The notes: a model not told the origin generated them from the sequence alone. 64,000 nucleotides of DNA from JAKALD01 sp963817785 (GCA_963817785.1 CAWFPL010000002.1:992001-1056000); one strand, 5' to 3'. Shown: positions 25,581-34,471, numbered from the stretch's first letter. A program made the numbers and translations.

Positions 25581-26177
25581 TCAGCTCAGCAGCGTGATGA
25601 GGGACACCAGAGTCACCACCAGGGCGCCCGCAGCGAGCCACGACAGTGTCGCACCCGAAACCGTGGGCAGATCCGGATCGCGCGCCACCGGCTCGGGAAC
25701 ATGCTCCTCGTGCACCGTCTCGGCCGGCACGGCATGCAGGCTCGCGACCTTGGCGTTGAACGCACTGAAAAAGTCGTTGGCGAGTTTCTTCGCCGCGGCG
25801 TCGATCAGCCGCGAGCCGATCTGCGCCAGCTTGCCGCCGACGCTCGCCTTGACCCGGTAGGAGAGCTTGGTGCCGTCGCCTTCCGCGGCGAGGCTCACCT
25901 GCGCGCTGCCCTTGCCGAATCCCGCGACGCCGCCCTGCCCCTCGAAGGAGAGCGAATACGATTGCGGCGGGTTGAGGTCTGCAAGCAAGAGCTTGCCCTT
26001 GAACTTCGCGCTCACCGGCCCGACGCGTGCGGTCATCAGCACCGTGAACTCGTTGTCGCTCACCTTGTCGATCGCCTCGCAGCCGGGCACGCAGGCCTTG
26101 AGGACATCCGGATCGTTGAGTGCGGCCCAGGTCTGGTCCTGCGAGGCCGGGATCAGCTGCTCGCCCGTCATCTCCAT
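25581..26177 (-). CDS. coxG: CoxG-family SRPBCC protein with C-terminal anchor
   Basis: A 198-residue carbon monoxide dehydrogenase subunit G family protein. The SRPBCC domain (1-145) shows IPASQDQTWAALNDPDVLKACVPGCEAID and the SYSLSFEGQGGVAGFGKG block, and the C-terminal ~22 residues form one membrane helix. In Oligotropha CoxG is thought to recruit the CO dehydrogenase to the membrane; here it would tie the hydroxylase to the respiratory chain. Its start lies 10 bases inside the end of coxE, making coxD-coxE-coxG one unit. Confidence 0.88.
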   Translation of the reverse strand: MEMTGEQLIPASQDQTWAALNDPDVLKACVPGCEAIDKVSDNEFTVLMTARVGPVSAKFKGKLLLADLNPPQSYSLSFEGQGGVAGFGKGSAQVSLAAEGDGTKLSYRVKASVGGKLAQIGSRLIDAAAKKLANDFFSAFNAKVASLHAVPAETVHEEHVPEPVARDPDLPTVSGATLSWLAAGALVVTLVSLITLLS

Positions 26178-27382
26178 GCGCGTTTCTCCAGGTGTCTCGC
26201 CGGCGGGCGGCTCAGAGCGTGAGCCAACTCCACTAGGCTATGCAGATTATGCACCGGCAGGAACAGGTCGACGTGCGGCAGCATGGCGCGCACGCCCGCC
26301 GGGCGCGCCTCGAACTTCTCGTAGCGCAGCAGCGGATTCAGCCACACCAGCTGGCGGCAGGACTTGGCAAGCCGCTCCATCTCCTCCGACAGGCCCTCGC
26401 CCGCCTCGCGGTCCAGCCCGTCGGAGACCAGCAGGACGCAGGCGTTTTGTCCCAGCACGCGCCGCCCCCAGCGCCAGTTGAAATCGCGCAGGCACACGCC
26501 GATGCGCGTGCCGCCCGACCAGTCCTTGATGGCATCAGCCACTTTCGCCATGGCCACGTCGACGTCGCGGTGACGCAGCTGCCGGGTGACGTTGGTCAGC
26601 CGCGTGCCGAACACGAACACGCTGACGCGGTCGCGGTCGTTGGTGATCGCGTGCAGGAAGTGCAGGAACATGCGCGCGTAGGGATTCATCGAGCCCGAGA
26701 TGTCGCACAGCACCACGAGCGGCGGGTGGATCTCGGTGGGTAAGGCGCGTACCAGCGGAATGAGGTCGCCCCCCTCGCGCAGGCTCTCGCGCAACGTGGC
26801 GCGCAGCGCGATGCGCACCCCGCGCGGGTCGGGCGCGTGGCGGCGCGTGCGGACCATCGGCAGCGGCAGGCGCAGCTCCTGCAGCATCTTTTTCGCCTGC
26901 GCCAGCTCGGCCGCCGACATGGTGTCGAAGTCCATGCGTTGCAGCACTTCGCTCGCGGAGAAGGTGAGTCGCGCGTCGAGCTCGACCTTCTGCTCCTCGC
27001 GCTCGCGCTGCTCCGGCGGCTTATGCGGGAACAGGGCGTCGGTCAGGCGCTGGCTCTGCTCCTGCTCGGGCTTGCCCGCGCGCCCGTAGGTCTTGGGCAG
27101 CAACATCTGCATCATCTTCTCGAGGACCTTCGGATCGCGCCAGAAAACGCGAAACGCCTGGTCGAAGATGGGGCGCTGCTCCTCGCGCGACAGCAGTACG
27201 CTTGCCATGGTCCAGTACCAGTCGTCGCGGCGCTGCGTCCCGGCGAGCTCGAGCGCGCGCACGCAGTCGATCACGCGGTCGGGTCCGATGCGCAGGCCCG
27301 CCGCGCGCAGCAGGCGTGCGAAGTGCATGACGTTTTCGGCCAGTCGCCCGCCCGGGCCGGCGGCGTTGAACGCGGGAAGCAT
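26168..27382 (-). CDS. coxE: CoxE-family VWA-domain protein
   Basis: A 404-residue von Willebrand A domain protein. The C-terminal half has the metal-binding MIDAS motif in VVLCDISGSMNPYARM (DxSGS), the threonine in SGGTRIG and the aspartate in LLVSDGLDR. The N-terminal half is helical (QRRDDWYWTMASVLLSR). In the family CoxE works with the MoxR-type ATPase CoxD to insert sulfur and copper at the Mo site of CO dehydrogenase. The start is three bases after the coxD stop, and its end overlaps coxG. Confidence 0.92.
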   Translation of the reverse strand: MLPAFNAAGPGGRLAENVMHFARLLRAAGLRIGPDRVIDCVRALELAGTQRRDDWYWTMASVLLSREEQRPIFDQAFRVFWRDPKVLEKMMQMLLPKTYGRAGKPEQEQSQRLTDALFPHKPPEQREREEQKVELDARLTFSASEVLQRMDFDTMSAAELAQAKKMLQELRLPLPMVRTRRHAPDPRGVRIALRATLRESLREGGDLIPLVRALPTEIHPPLVVLCDISGSMNPYARMFLHFLHAITNDRDRVSVFVFGTRLTNVTRQLRHRDVDVAMAKVADAIKDWSGGTRIGVCLRDFNWRWGRRVLGQNACVLLVSDGLDREAGEGLSEEMERLAKSCRQLVWLNPLLRYEKFEARPAGVRAMLPHVDLFLPVHNLHSLVELAHALSRPPARHLEKRAWR

Positions 27383-27385
27383 GGG

Positions 27386-28294
27386 TCAGCCGGCGGCGGC
27401 GTGCGCCTCGGCGACCAGGCGCGTCGCCTCCTCGCCGGCGATGCGCTGGATGTCGTCCTGGTACTTGAGCAGCACGCCGAGCGTGTTGTTGACCGTCTCG
27501 GGGTCGAGCGCCATGCGGTCGAGAGCGACCAGGCAGTTCGCCCAGTCGATCGTCTCCGCCACCCCGGGCAGCTTGAACAGGTCGACGCTGCGCAGGCGCT
27601 GCACGAAGGCCACCACCTCCTTCGACAGCGCGCTCGAGGCCTTGGGCGCCTTGCGTCTGAGGATCTCGAGCTCGCGGGCTGCGTCAGGATAGTCGACCCA
27701 GTGGTAGAAGCAGCGTCGCTTGACCGCGTCGTGGATCTCGCGCGTGCGGTTCGAGGTCATGACCACGATCGGCGGCTCCTTCGCCCTGAGCGTGCCGATT
27801 TCCGGAATCGAGATCTGCCAGTCGGAGAGCACCTCGAGCAGGTACGCCTCGAACGGCTCGTCGGTGCGGTCGAGCTCGTCGATCAGCAGCACCGGCGCAC
27901 GGCCGGGCGCGCCCTCGAGCGCATGCGCGAGCGGCCTGCGGATCAGGAAGCGCTCCGAGAAGATGTCCTGGGCGAGCTTGTCCTTCGACTTCTCGCCGCT
28001 CGCCTCCGCCAGGCGGATCTCGATCATCTGGCGCGAGTAGTTCCACTCGTAGGCGGCCTGCGCGATGTCGAGGCCCTCATAGCATTGCAGCCGGATCAGC
28101 TCGCGGCCGAGCGCCGCCGCCACCACCTTGGCAATCTCGGTCTTGCCGACGCCCGCCTCGCCTTCGAGGAACAGCGGGCGCTGCATGGCGAGCGCCAGGT
28201 ACAGCGCGGTGGCCAGGCTGCGGTCGGCCACGTAATCGGTGGCCAGCAGAAGCTGCTGCGTTTCGTCGATCGACTTGGGAAGAGGGCGGGGCAT
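27386..28294 (-). CDS. coxD: MoxR-type AAA+ ATPase CoxD
   Basis: A 302-residue AAA+ chaperone for molybdenum hydroxylase maturation. Walker A GEAGVGKTE and Walker B LLIDELDR are intact, with sensor 1 in MTSNRTRE and the family segment LQCYEGLDIAQAAYEWNY. The start at 28294 (MPRPLPKSIDETQ) is chosen by family length; no strong Shine-Dalgarno is seen. The gene is separated from coxM by a terminator-like hairpin (28361-28389), so it may have its own promoter or be expressed by readthrough. Works with coxE downstream. Confidence 0.93.
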   Translation of the reverse strand: MPRPLPKSIDETQQLLLATDYVADRSLATALYLALAMQRPLFLEGEAGVGKTEIAKVVAAALGRELIRLQCYEGLDIAQAAYEWNYSRQMIEIRLAEASGEKSKDKLAQDIFSERFLIRRPLAHALEGAPGRAPVLLIDELDRTDEPFEAYLLEVLSDWQISIPEIGTLRAKEPPIVVMTSNRTREIHDAVKRRCFYHWVDYPDAARELEILRRKAPKASSALSKEVVAFVQRLRSVDLFKLPGVAETIDWANCLVALDRMALDPETVNNTLGVLLKYQDDIQRIAGEEATRLVAEAHAAAG

Positions 28295-28360
28295 CGGTAA
28301 ACCGGAGGGGTGAAAGCATTGATTTTCGGTGATTTTCCCCGCGCGCGCCACCCTGGAAAA

Positions 28361-28389
28361 GAAACGGCCCGCGATGCGCGGGCCGTTTC
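28361..28389 (-). terminator. Hairpin between coxM and coxD
   Basis: A perfect 13-bp stem GAAACGGCCCGCG / CGCGGGCCGTTTC with a 3-base loop lies 21 bases beyond the coxM stop. On the transcribed minus strand it is followed by TTTTCC, giving a T-rich tract TTTCTTTTCC. It likely sets the level of coxDEG below that of coxSLM. Confidence 0.75.
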
Positions 28390-28410
28390 CCGAGCGTCGG
28401 ACGGTGCGAC

Positions 28411-29208
28411 TTACTTGAGCGCCGCCTCGACTGCGCGCTTCGCCATCACCGTGACCAGGTGAGCACGGTATTCCGCACTCGCGTGCAAGTCGGTGTTCAG
28501 GCCGTCCGCCTTGACCTTGACGCCGTCCACGGCGTCCGGCGCGAACTTGGCGCCGAGCGCCTTTTCCATGTCGGGGACACGGAATACGCAGGGGCCGGCG
28601 CCGGTGACCGCGACGCGCACACCCTTGCCGGTGTCGGCCACCAGCACCCCCACGATCGCAAAGCGCGACGCCGGGTTCTTGAACTTCACGTAGCCGGCGC
28701 GCTTCGGCACCGGGAAGCTCACCGCGGTGATGATCTCGCCCGGCTGCAGCGCGGTCTCGTACAGGCCCTTGAAGAACTCGTCCGCCGCGATCTTGCGCTT
28801 GTTGGTGACCACGGTCGCGCCCAGGCCGAGCACCGCGGCCGGGTAGTCGGCCGCGGGATCGTTGTTGGCGAGCGAGCCGCCGAGCGTGCCCATGTTGCGC
28901 ACCTGGCGGTCGCCGATCTGCGAGGCGAGGTAGGCGAGCGCCGGAATCGCCTTCTTCACCTCGGCCGAGCCCGCGACCTCCGCGTGGCGCGTCATCGCGC
29001 CGATGTTGACCGCGCCGCCCTCGGATTTGATGCCCCTCAGGTCGCCGAGCGCGCCAAGGTCGATCAGGTCGGTCGGCGCGGACAGGCGCAGCTTCATCGC
29101 TTGCACCAGGCTCTGCCCGCCGGCGAGCAGCTTGCCCTCGGCGTTCTTGGCGGCAAGCGTCGCGGCGTCGTTGACGGTGGAAGGACGGTGGTAATTGTAT
29201 TCATGCAT
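28411..29208 (-). CDS. coxM: Molybdenum hydroxylase medium (FAD) subunit, CoxM-like
   Basis: A 265-residue FAD-binding subunit that passes electrons from the [2Fe-2S] subunit onward. FAD motifs AGGQSL (about 30-35) and TLGGSLANNDPAAD (about 108-121) are present, with the CO dehydrogenase FAD-binding C-terminal domain after about 175. The ATG at 29208 follows AAGGAG by seven bases. It is third in the order coxS-coxL-coxM, which is the form II order, and 19 bases after coxL. Confidence 0.95.
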   Translation of the reverse strand: MHEYNYHRPSTVNDAATLAAKNAEGKLLAGGQSLVQAMKLRLSAPTDLIDLGALGDLRGIKSEGGAVNIGAMTRHAEVAGSAEVKKAIPALAYLASQIGDRQVRNMGTLGGSLANNDPAADYPAAVLGLGATVVTNKRKIAADEFFKGLYETALQPGEIITAVSFPVPKRAGYVKFKNPASRFAIVGVLVADTGKGVRVAVTGAGPCVFRVPDMEKALGAKFAPDAVDGVKVKADGLNTDLHASAEYRAHLVTVMAKRAVEAALK

Positions 29209-29227
29209 GGTGGTCTCCTTCTTGTTC

Positions 29228-31594
29228 TCAGGCCGCTTGTTTGGCGTGGATCGCGCGCCACACCGTTTCCGACGTGGCCGGCATGGGAATGTCCTTCACG
29301 CCCTTCGACCACAGCGCGTCGGTGATCGCATTGATCACCGCAGCCGGTGCCCCGATCGCCCCGGCCTCGCCGCAGCCCTTCACGCCGAGCGGATTGTGGG
29401 TGCACGGCGTCTCGCGGGTGTCGAGCTGGTAGGAGGGCACGTTGTCGGCGCGCGGGATGCAGTAATCGGTGAACGAGCCGGTGATCAGCTGCCCGGTCTC
29501 GGGGTCGTAGCGGCAGCCCTCGGTGAGCGCCTGGCCGATGCCCTGGGTGAGGCCGCCGTGCACCTGACCCTCGACGATCATCGGGTTGATGATCTTGCCG
29601 AAGTCGTCCACTGCGCTGAACTTCACGACTGTCGTCGTGCCGGTGTCCGGGTCGATCTCCACTTCGCAGACGTAGCTTCCCGCCGGGAAGGTGAAGTTGG
29701 TCGGATCGTAGAACGCGTTCTCGTTCAGCCCGGGTTCCAGCTTGTCGAGCGGGTAGTTGTGCGGCACATAGGCCGCGAATGCCACCTCGCCGATGGTCTT
29801 CTGCTTGTCTGTGCCCGCCACCTTGAACACGCCCCTGTCGTACTCGATGTCGCCTTCGGCCGCTTCCATCAGGTGCGCCGCGATCTTCTTGCCCTTGGCG
29901 ACGATCTTGTCGAGCGCCTTCACGATGGCGGTGCCGCCCACGGCGATCGAGCGCGAGCCGTAGGTACCCATGCCGAACAGGACCTTCGATGTATCGCCGT
30001 GCACGATGTCGACGCTCTCGACCGGCAGGCCGAGCTTGTCCGCCACCACCTGCGCGAACGTCGTTTCGTGGCCCTGACCGTGGGAATGCGAGCCGGTGAA
30101 CACCGTGACGCTGCCGGTCGGGTGCACGCGGATCTCGCCCGCCTCGAACAGCCCCGCGCGCGCGCCGAGGGCCCCGGCGATGTTGGACGGTGCGATGCCG
30201 CAGGCCTCGATGTAGCAGCAGTAGCCCAGGCCGCGCAGCTTGCCGCGCTTGCGCGCCTCTTCCCTGCGCTTCGCGAAGCCGGCGACGTCGGCCATCTTCA
30301 GCACCGCCTCGAGCGTCGCGTCGTAGTCGCCCGTGTCGTACATCAGCGCGACCGGCGTCTGATATGGGAAGCTGCGAATGAAGTTGCGGCGCCGGATCTC
30401 GGCCGGATCGAGCTTCATCTCGCGCGCCGCGGTTTCCACCAGGCGCTCGACCACGTAGGTGGCCTCGGGCCGGCCGGCGCCGCGGTAAGCGTCCACCGGC
30501 GCGGTGTTGGTGAACACCGCCGTCACCTCGCAGTAGATTACCGGGGTGGTGTACTGACCGGCGAGCAGCGTTGCGTACAGGATGGTCGGAATGCACGTGG
30601 AGAAGGTGGACAGGTAGGCACCCAGGTTCGCGGTGGTGTGCACGCGCATGGCGAGGAACTTGCCGTCCTTGTCCATCGCCATCTCGGCGACCGTGTGGTG
30701 ATCGCGGCCGTGGGCGTCGGAAACGAAGGACTCGCTGCGCTCGGCGGTCCACTTCACCGGCCGGTTGAGCTGCTTGGAGGCCCAGGTGACCACCACGTCC
30801 TCGGCGTAGAGATAGATCTTCGAGCCGAAGCCGCCGCCGACATCGGGCGCGACCACGCGCACCTTGTGCTCGGGCAGCCCGAGGACGAACGCGGTCATCA
30901 GCAGGCGCTCGACGTGCGGGTTCTGGTTCGCGACGTACAGCGTGTAGCTGTCGTCGGCGCGCGAGTAATGTGCGTTCGCCGCGCGCGGCTCGATCGCGTT
31001 CGGGATCAGCCGGTTGTTGACGAAATCGAGCTTGGTGACGTGCGCCGCCTTGGCGAACGCCGCGTCCACCGCAGCTTTGTCGCCCAGCCCCCACACGTAG
31101 CACTTGTTGTCCGGCGCGATGTCGTGCAGCGCCGGGGCGCCTTTGCGCGTCGCCGCGACCGCGTCGACCACGGACGGCAGCGGCTCGTAGTCCACCTCGA
31201 CCAGTTCCGCGCCGTCGCGCGCCGCGTCGAGCGTCTCGGCCACCACCACCGCAACGTGATCCCCGACGTAGCGCACCTTGCCTTGCGCGAGCGGCGGATG
31301 CGCCGGCTCCTTCATCGGCTGGCCGGCGACGTCGGTAATCAGCCAGCCGCAGGGCAGGCCGCCGACCTTGGCCGCGGCGAGGTCCTCGCCGGTGTACACG
31401 GCGAGCACGCCGGGCGCCATCAGCGCCTTGTCCTTCCTGATCGACCTGAGCTTGGCGTGCGCGTGCGGCGAGCGCACGAATACGGCGTAGGTCTGTCTGG
31501 GCAGGCTGACGTCGTCGGTGTACTGGCCCGAGCCGGTGAGGAAACGGTAGTCTTCCTTGCGCTGGATGCGAGCGCCGATCAGCGGTGCGTTCAT
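29228..31594 (-). CDS. coxL: Molybdenum hydroxylase large subunit, form II CoxL-like
   Basis: A 788-residue catalytic subunit binding Mo-molybdopterin cytosine dinucleotide. VGGGFGSK (252-259) and GQGHETTFAQ are cofactor-contact motifs; the catalytic glutamate is in VKGCGEAG near the C-terminus. The diagnostic loop is AYRGAGR (369-375), the form II signature, not the AYXCSFR of form I with the copper-binding cysteine. True CO oxidation is therefore doubtful and the substrate may be another aldehyde- or heterocycle-like compound. The ATG at 31594 has AAGGAG eight bases upstream. It is flanked by coxS and coxM, with the maturation genes coxDEG downstream. Confidence 0.93.
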   Translation of the reverse strand: MNAPLIGARIQRKEDYRFLTGSGQYTDDVSLPRQTYAVFVRSPHAHAKLRSIRKDKALMAPGVLAVYTGEDLAAAKVGGLPCGWLITDVAGQPMKEPAHPPLAQGKVRYVGDHVAVVVAETLDAARDGAELVEVDYEPLPSVVDAVAATRKGAPALHDIAPDNKCYVWGLGDKAAVDAAFAKAAHVTKLDFVNNRLIPNAIEPRAANAHYSRADDSYTLYVANQNPHVERLLMTAFVLGLPEHKVRVVAPDVGGGFGSKIYLYAEDVVVTWASKQLNRPVKWTAERSESFVSDAHGRDHHTVAEMAMDKDGKFLAMRVHTTANLGAYLSTFSTCIPTILYATLLAGQYTTPVIYCEVTAVFTNTAPVDAYRGAGRPEATYVVERLVETAAREMKLDPAEIRRRNFIRSFPYQTPVALMYDTGDYDATLEAVLKMADVAGFAKRREEARKRGKLRGLGYCCYIEACGIAPSNIAGALGARAGLFEAGEIRVHPTGSVTVFTGSHSHGQGHETTFAQVVADKLGLPVESVDIVHGDTSKVLFGMGTYGSRSIAVGGTAIVKALDKIVAKGKKIAAHLMEAAEGDIEYDRGVFKVAGTDKQKTIGEVAFAAYVPHNYPLDKLEPGLNENAFYDPTNFTFPAGSYVCEVEIDPDTGTTTVVKFSAVDDFGKIINPMIVEGQVHGGLTQGIGQALTEGCRYDPETGQLITGSFTDYCIPRADNVPSYQLDTRETPCTHNPLGVKGCGEAGAIGAPAAVINAITDALWSKGVKDIPMPATSETVWRAIHAKQAA

Positions 31595-31606
31595 GGCGTT
31601 TGCTCC

Positions 31607-32080
31607 TTACCTGGCCATCGCTTTCGCGCCGGCCGTGATGGCTTTCACTATGTTGTGGTAACCGGTGCAGCGGCACAGGTTCCCCTCGAGCGCCTCGCGC
31701 ACCTGCTGCTCGCTCGGATCGGGATGGCCCTTCGCAAAGTCGATCGCGTTCATGACCATGCCTGGCGTGCAGAACCCGCACTGCAGGCCGTGATGCTCCT
31801 TGAACGCCGCCTGCATCGGGTGCAGCGTGCCGTCGGCCTTCGCGATGCCCTCGATGGTGACGATGTCTGCGCCTTGCGCCTGCATCGCGACCATGCTGCA
31901 CGCCTTCACCGCCTTGCCGTTCATATGGACGGTGCAGGCGCCGCACTGGGCGGTATCGCATCCCACGTGCGTGCCGGTCAGGCGCAGGTGCTCGCGGATG
32001 AACGTGACGAGCAGCGTGCGCGCCTCGACCTCTGCCGAGACCGGCTTGCCGTTGACCGTCATTGAAACTTTAACTGCCAT
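31607..32080 (-). CDS. coxS: Molybdenum hydroxylase small [2Fe-2S] subunit, CoxS-like
   Basis: A 157-residue iron-sulfur subunit with two [2Fe-2S] clusters. The N-terminal plant-ferredoxin-like domain has VGCDTAQCGACTVHMNG plus a later cysteine (VKACSM); the C-terminal domain has CGFCTPG and CRCTGYHN. The start at 32080 (MAVKVSMTVNG) is preceded by AGGAGG six bases upstream and matches the usual N-terminus. Longer in-frame starts upstream lack this. It is the first gene of the coxSLM transcript, divergent from the response regulator gene. Confidence 0.96.
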   Translation of the reverse strand: MAVKVSMTVNGKPVSAEVEARTLLVTFIREHLRLTGTHVGCDTAQCGACTVHMNGKAVKACSMVAMQAQGADIVTIEGIAKADGTLHPMQAAFKEHHGLQCGFCTPGMVMNAIDFAKGHPDPSEQQVREALEGNLCRCTGYHNIVKAITAGAKAMAR

Positions 32081-32472
32081 GTCGCCTCCTGAAACTCTGA
32101 TCTTTCTTGTTGAGGGGGAAGGTGCCACCCTGGATCCGACAATTGGAGGTGCCGCGGAATCGGAAGGGGGACTTGCGGCGGCTATGCTAACGAACGGTTT
32201 CCTCCCGGGCAAATTGTTGCAGTGCGCAATCCGGCTCTAGCGGGGGACCGCGGAAAAGCGCGCAGTACATTTCGGCCGGCAGGGAGCGCGCCGCGCGGCT
32301 GCGCGCTGCAGCCTCTCCGGTGCTGACGGCGCGCTGCGGTGCTCTGAAACGATTTGTTACGACCGTCAGTCGGACGCAAGCAATGCCTAAGCGTACAGCA
32401 AGAACAAGCGCCTAACTTGCGGGTAGCTGCGAACCGCGTGCGGTCTCGCTCACCCGCCCCTAGGAGATCCTG
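32081..32472. other. 392-bp divergent intergenic region, coxS / response regulator
   Basis: Contains the AGGAGATCC ribosome site of the plus-strand regulator at its right end and the AGGAGG site of coxS at its left end. The middle is less GC-rich in places (near 32350-32380). I see no convincing promoter pair, ORF or RNA. The divergent layout suggests that the regulator could act here. Confidence 0.4.
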
Positions 32473-33228
32473 ATGCAACCCTCTGAAATCGCGCTCAAAC
32501 GATCGCGCACCACACCGCCGGGCTCCGCGCCGGCATCCCGCCTGATGATCGTCGAAGACGACGCCACGCTCGCCTCCGGCCTCGCGCGTGCCCTGCAGAA
32601 CGAGGGCTACGAGGTCACTCAGGTGGACACGGGGGAGTCGGCGCTTGATGCGCTCGATTCTGCGCGCTTCGATTTGCTGCTGCTCGACATCGGCCTGCCC
32701 GGGATCGACGGCTTCGAGGTGCTGCGGCGGCTGCGCGCGGCCGGCCAATCGCTGCCGGTGCTGGTGCTGACCGCGCGCGACGCGGTCGACGACCGCGTGC
32801 GCGGGCTCGACCTCGGCGCCGACGACTACATGCCCAAGCCGTTCGCGCTGCCGGAGCTCGCGGCGCGCGTGCGCGCGCTCGGCCGGCGCGGCCGCGCGCA
32901 GTCCGGGCCGAAGATCCTGCATGGGCCGCTCATGCTCGACACTACCGCGCGCCGCGCCTTCCTGAACGGCGAGCCGATCGACATGGCGGCGCGCGAATGG
33001 TCGGTGCTCGAGGTGCTGCTCGGCAGAGTCGAGAAGATCGTCTCGAAGGAGTCCATCATCGACGCGGTCGCCGGGTTCGGCGACGACCTTTCGCCGAACG
33101 CGATCGAAGTCTATGTCTCGCGGCTGCGTGCCAAGCTCGAGCCCGCCGGGATCCGCATCCGCACGGTGCGCGGTTTCGGTTACATGCTGCTCGAGTTCCG
33201 CGAGGCGCAAGCGTCGGCGGCGCAATAG
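32473..33228 (+). CDS. OmpR-family response regulator 1 (TctD-like)
   Basis: A 251-residue regulator with a 23-residue extension before the receiver domain (LMIVEDDATLASGL; phospho-acceptor in LLLLDIGLPGIDG; lysine in YMPKPFALPEL) and an OmpR-type winged helix at the C-terminus (SPNAIEVYVSRLRAKLE, IRTVRGFGYML). It has AGGAG seven bases before the ATG. It is a close paralogue of regulator 2 at 33796; many blocks are identical. It has no kinase of its own next to it and may share the TctE-like kinase at 34472. Its divergent position to coxS makes it a candidate regulator of coxSLM. Confidence 0.9.
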   Translation: MQPSEIALKRSRTTPPGSAPASRLMIVEDDATLASGLARALQNEGYEVTQVDTGESALDALDSARFDLLLLDIGLPGIDGFEVLRRLRAAGQSLPVLVLTARDAVDDRVRGLDLGADDYMPKPFALPELAARVRALGRRGRAQSGPKILHGPLMLDTTARRAFLNGEPIDMAAREWSVLEVLLGRVEKIVSKESIIDAVAGFGDDLSPNAIEVYVSRLRAKLEPAGIRIRTVRGFGYMLLEFREAQASAAQ

Positions 33229-33795
33229 GCGAAGCGGCGCGCTTTCGGGCCCCGTCACCTCGAGGCGCGTCGGCCCCGGCCGATCGACGTGCGCTGCCAG
33301 GGGCGCATGCCCTTGGCGGCGTAGCCCCTGAAGCGCCGCGGCTGCAGGCGCGACTGGTTGAGCGAGTAGCACCGGCTCGCGTACCCCTCGCGCTCGGCGC
33401 CCGTCCGGCGGCGCTCGAAGGCAGGGTGAACCAAAGCGCGCGCGCAGTGGTCTACGGGGATGCCGCCGATGTGATGCGGGTAAAGCCCCCGATCGCGCGC
33501 GAGATGCGAGAGATCTCCGGACCAGGCCTCCCGGCGAGCGGCAAGCCACGAGGGGTTGACCCATCTGCATCGAAGGCCGCGCAAACACCCATGGCGCGCG
33601 ATACGTTATCCGGGCGTTTGGCGGGCCGTCGCGCAGCCCGCCCGGCCGAGGCGGAGCCCGCGCGCGGGCCGGTCGGCGATTGTCGAGCGCGGCGCGCCGA
33701 TTCCGCTTGCGCTGCGCTGAGGGGTGGCTTGCGCTAAGCTTGCCGACCGAAGGCAGCCCCGGCGGGGCACTATCATTGCGTCCCGAACAACCCCC
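33229..33795. other. 567-bp gap between two paralogous regulators
   Basis: GC-rich and without a recognised gene. A minus-strand open frame at 33255-33584 (109 codons; includes RDRGLYPHHIGGIPVDHC) has no visible ribosome site and no family I recognise; it may be a remnant or chance. A -10-like TATCAT lies at 33771-33776, 20 bases before the regulator 2 ATG. The gap could be the decayed remains of a kinase lost from the first regulator, but I see no kinase motif. Confidence 0.35.
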
Positions 33796-34470
33796 ATGCG
33801 CATCCTGATCGTGGAAGACGACGTGGCTCTGGCGAGCGGGCTGCGACGGATCCTGGAGGCAGAGGGTTACGCAGTCGACCTGATGCAGAAGGGCGAACAG
33901 GCAGTGCTCGCCGCGCAGCAGGAACGCCTCGATCTGGTGATCCTGGACGTCGGCCTGCCGGGCATGGACGGCTTCGAGGTGCTGCGCCGCCTGCGTGCCG
34001 CGGGCCAGGGGCTGCCGGTGCTGGTGCTCACCGCGCGCGACGCGCTCGACGACCGGGTGCATGGCCTCGACCTGGGCGCCGACGACTACATGGCCAAACC
34101 CTTCGCCATGCCGGAGCTCGCGGCGCGCGTGCGCGCGCTGATCCGCCGCTCCGGCGCGCACAGCGGGCCGCAGGTCGTGCACGGGCCGCTCGTCGTCGAT
34201 ACGGTGGCACGGCGCGCGTTTCTCGACGGCGAGCCGCTGCAGTTGGCTGCGCGCGAATGGGCGGTGCTGGAGGTGCTGCTGGCGCGGACCGAGAAAATCG
34301 TGTCCAAGGAGGCGATCATCCAGGCGGTGGCGAACTGGGGCGAGGAGCTCTCTCCGAACGCGATCGAGGTGTACGTTTCCCGGCTGCGCGCCAAGCTCGA
34401 ACGCGCGGGCGTGAGGATTCGCACCGTGCGCGGCTTCGGTTACATGCTCGAAGACTACAGGGCAGCCTGA
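33796..34470 (+). CDS. OmpR-family response regulator 2 (TctD-like)
   Basis: A 224-residue regulator: receiver domain MRILIVEDD with phospho-acceptor in LVILDVGLPGMDG and lysine in YMAKPFAMPEL, and a winged-helix DNA-binding domain with SPNAIEVYVSRLRAKLE and the RGFGYML wing. The ATG at 33796 is at the natural start of the receiver. No Shine-Dalgarno is visible. The kinase gene begins one base after its stop, so the pair is coupled. It is nearly the same protein as regulator 1, indicating a local duplication. Confidence 0.93.
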   Translation: MRILIVEDDVALASGLRRILEAEGYAVDLMQKGEQAVLAAQQERLDLVILDVGLPGMDGFEVLRRLRAAGQGLPVLVLTARDALDDRVHGLDLGADDYMAKPFAMPELAARVRALIRRSGAHSGPQVVHGPLVVDTVARRAFLDGEPLQLAAREWAVLEVLLARTEKIVSKEAIIQAVANWGEELSPNAIEVYVSRLRAKLERAGVRIRTVRGFGYMLEDYRAA

Positions 34471-34471
34471 G

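Noticed and set aside
29094..31961. Very long open frame in another reading frame of coxL/coxS
   Set aside because: Arginine/glycine-rich low-complexity translation in the shadow of coxL; a product of high GC, not a gene. The same holds for long antisense frames over hyfB (2167-3969), metG (7470-9110) and hrpA (42364-45909).
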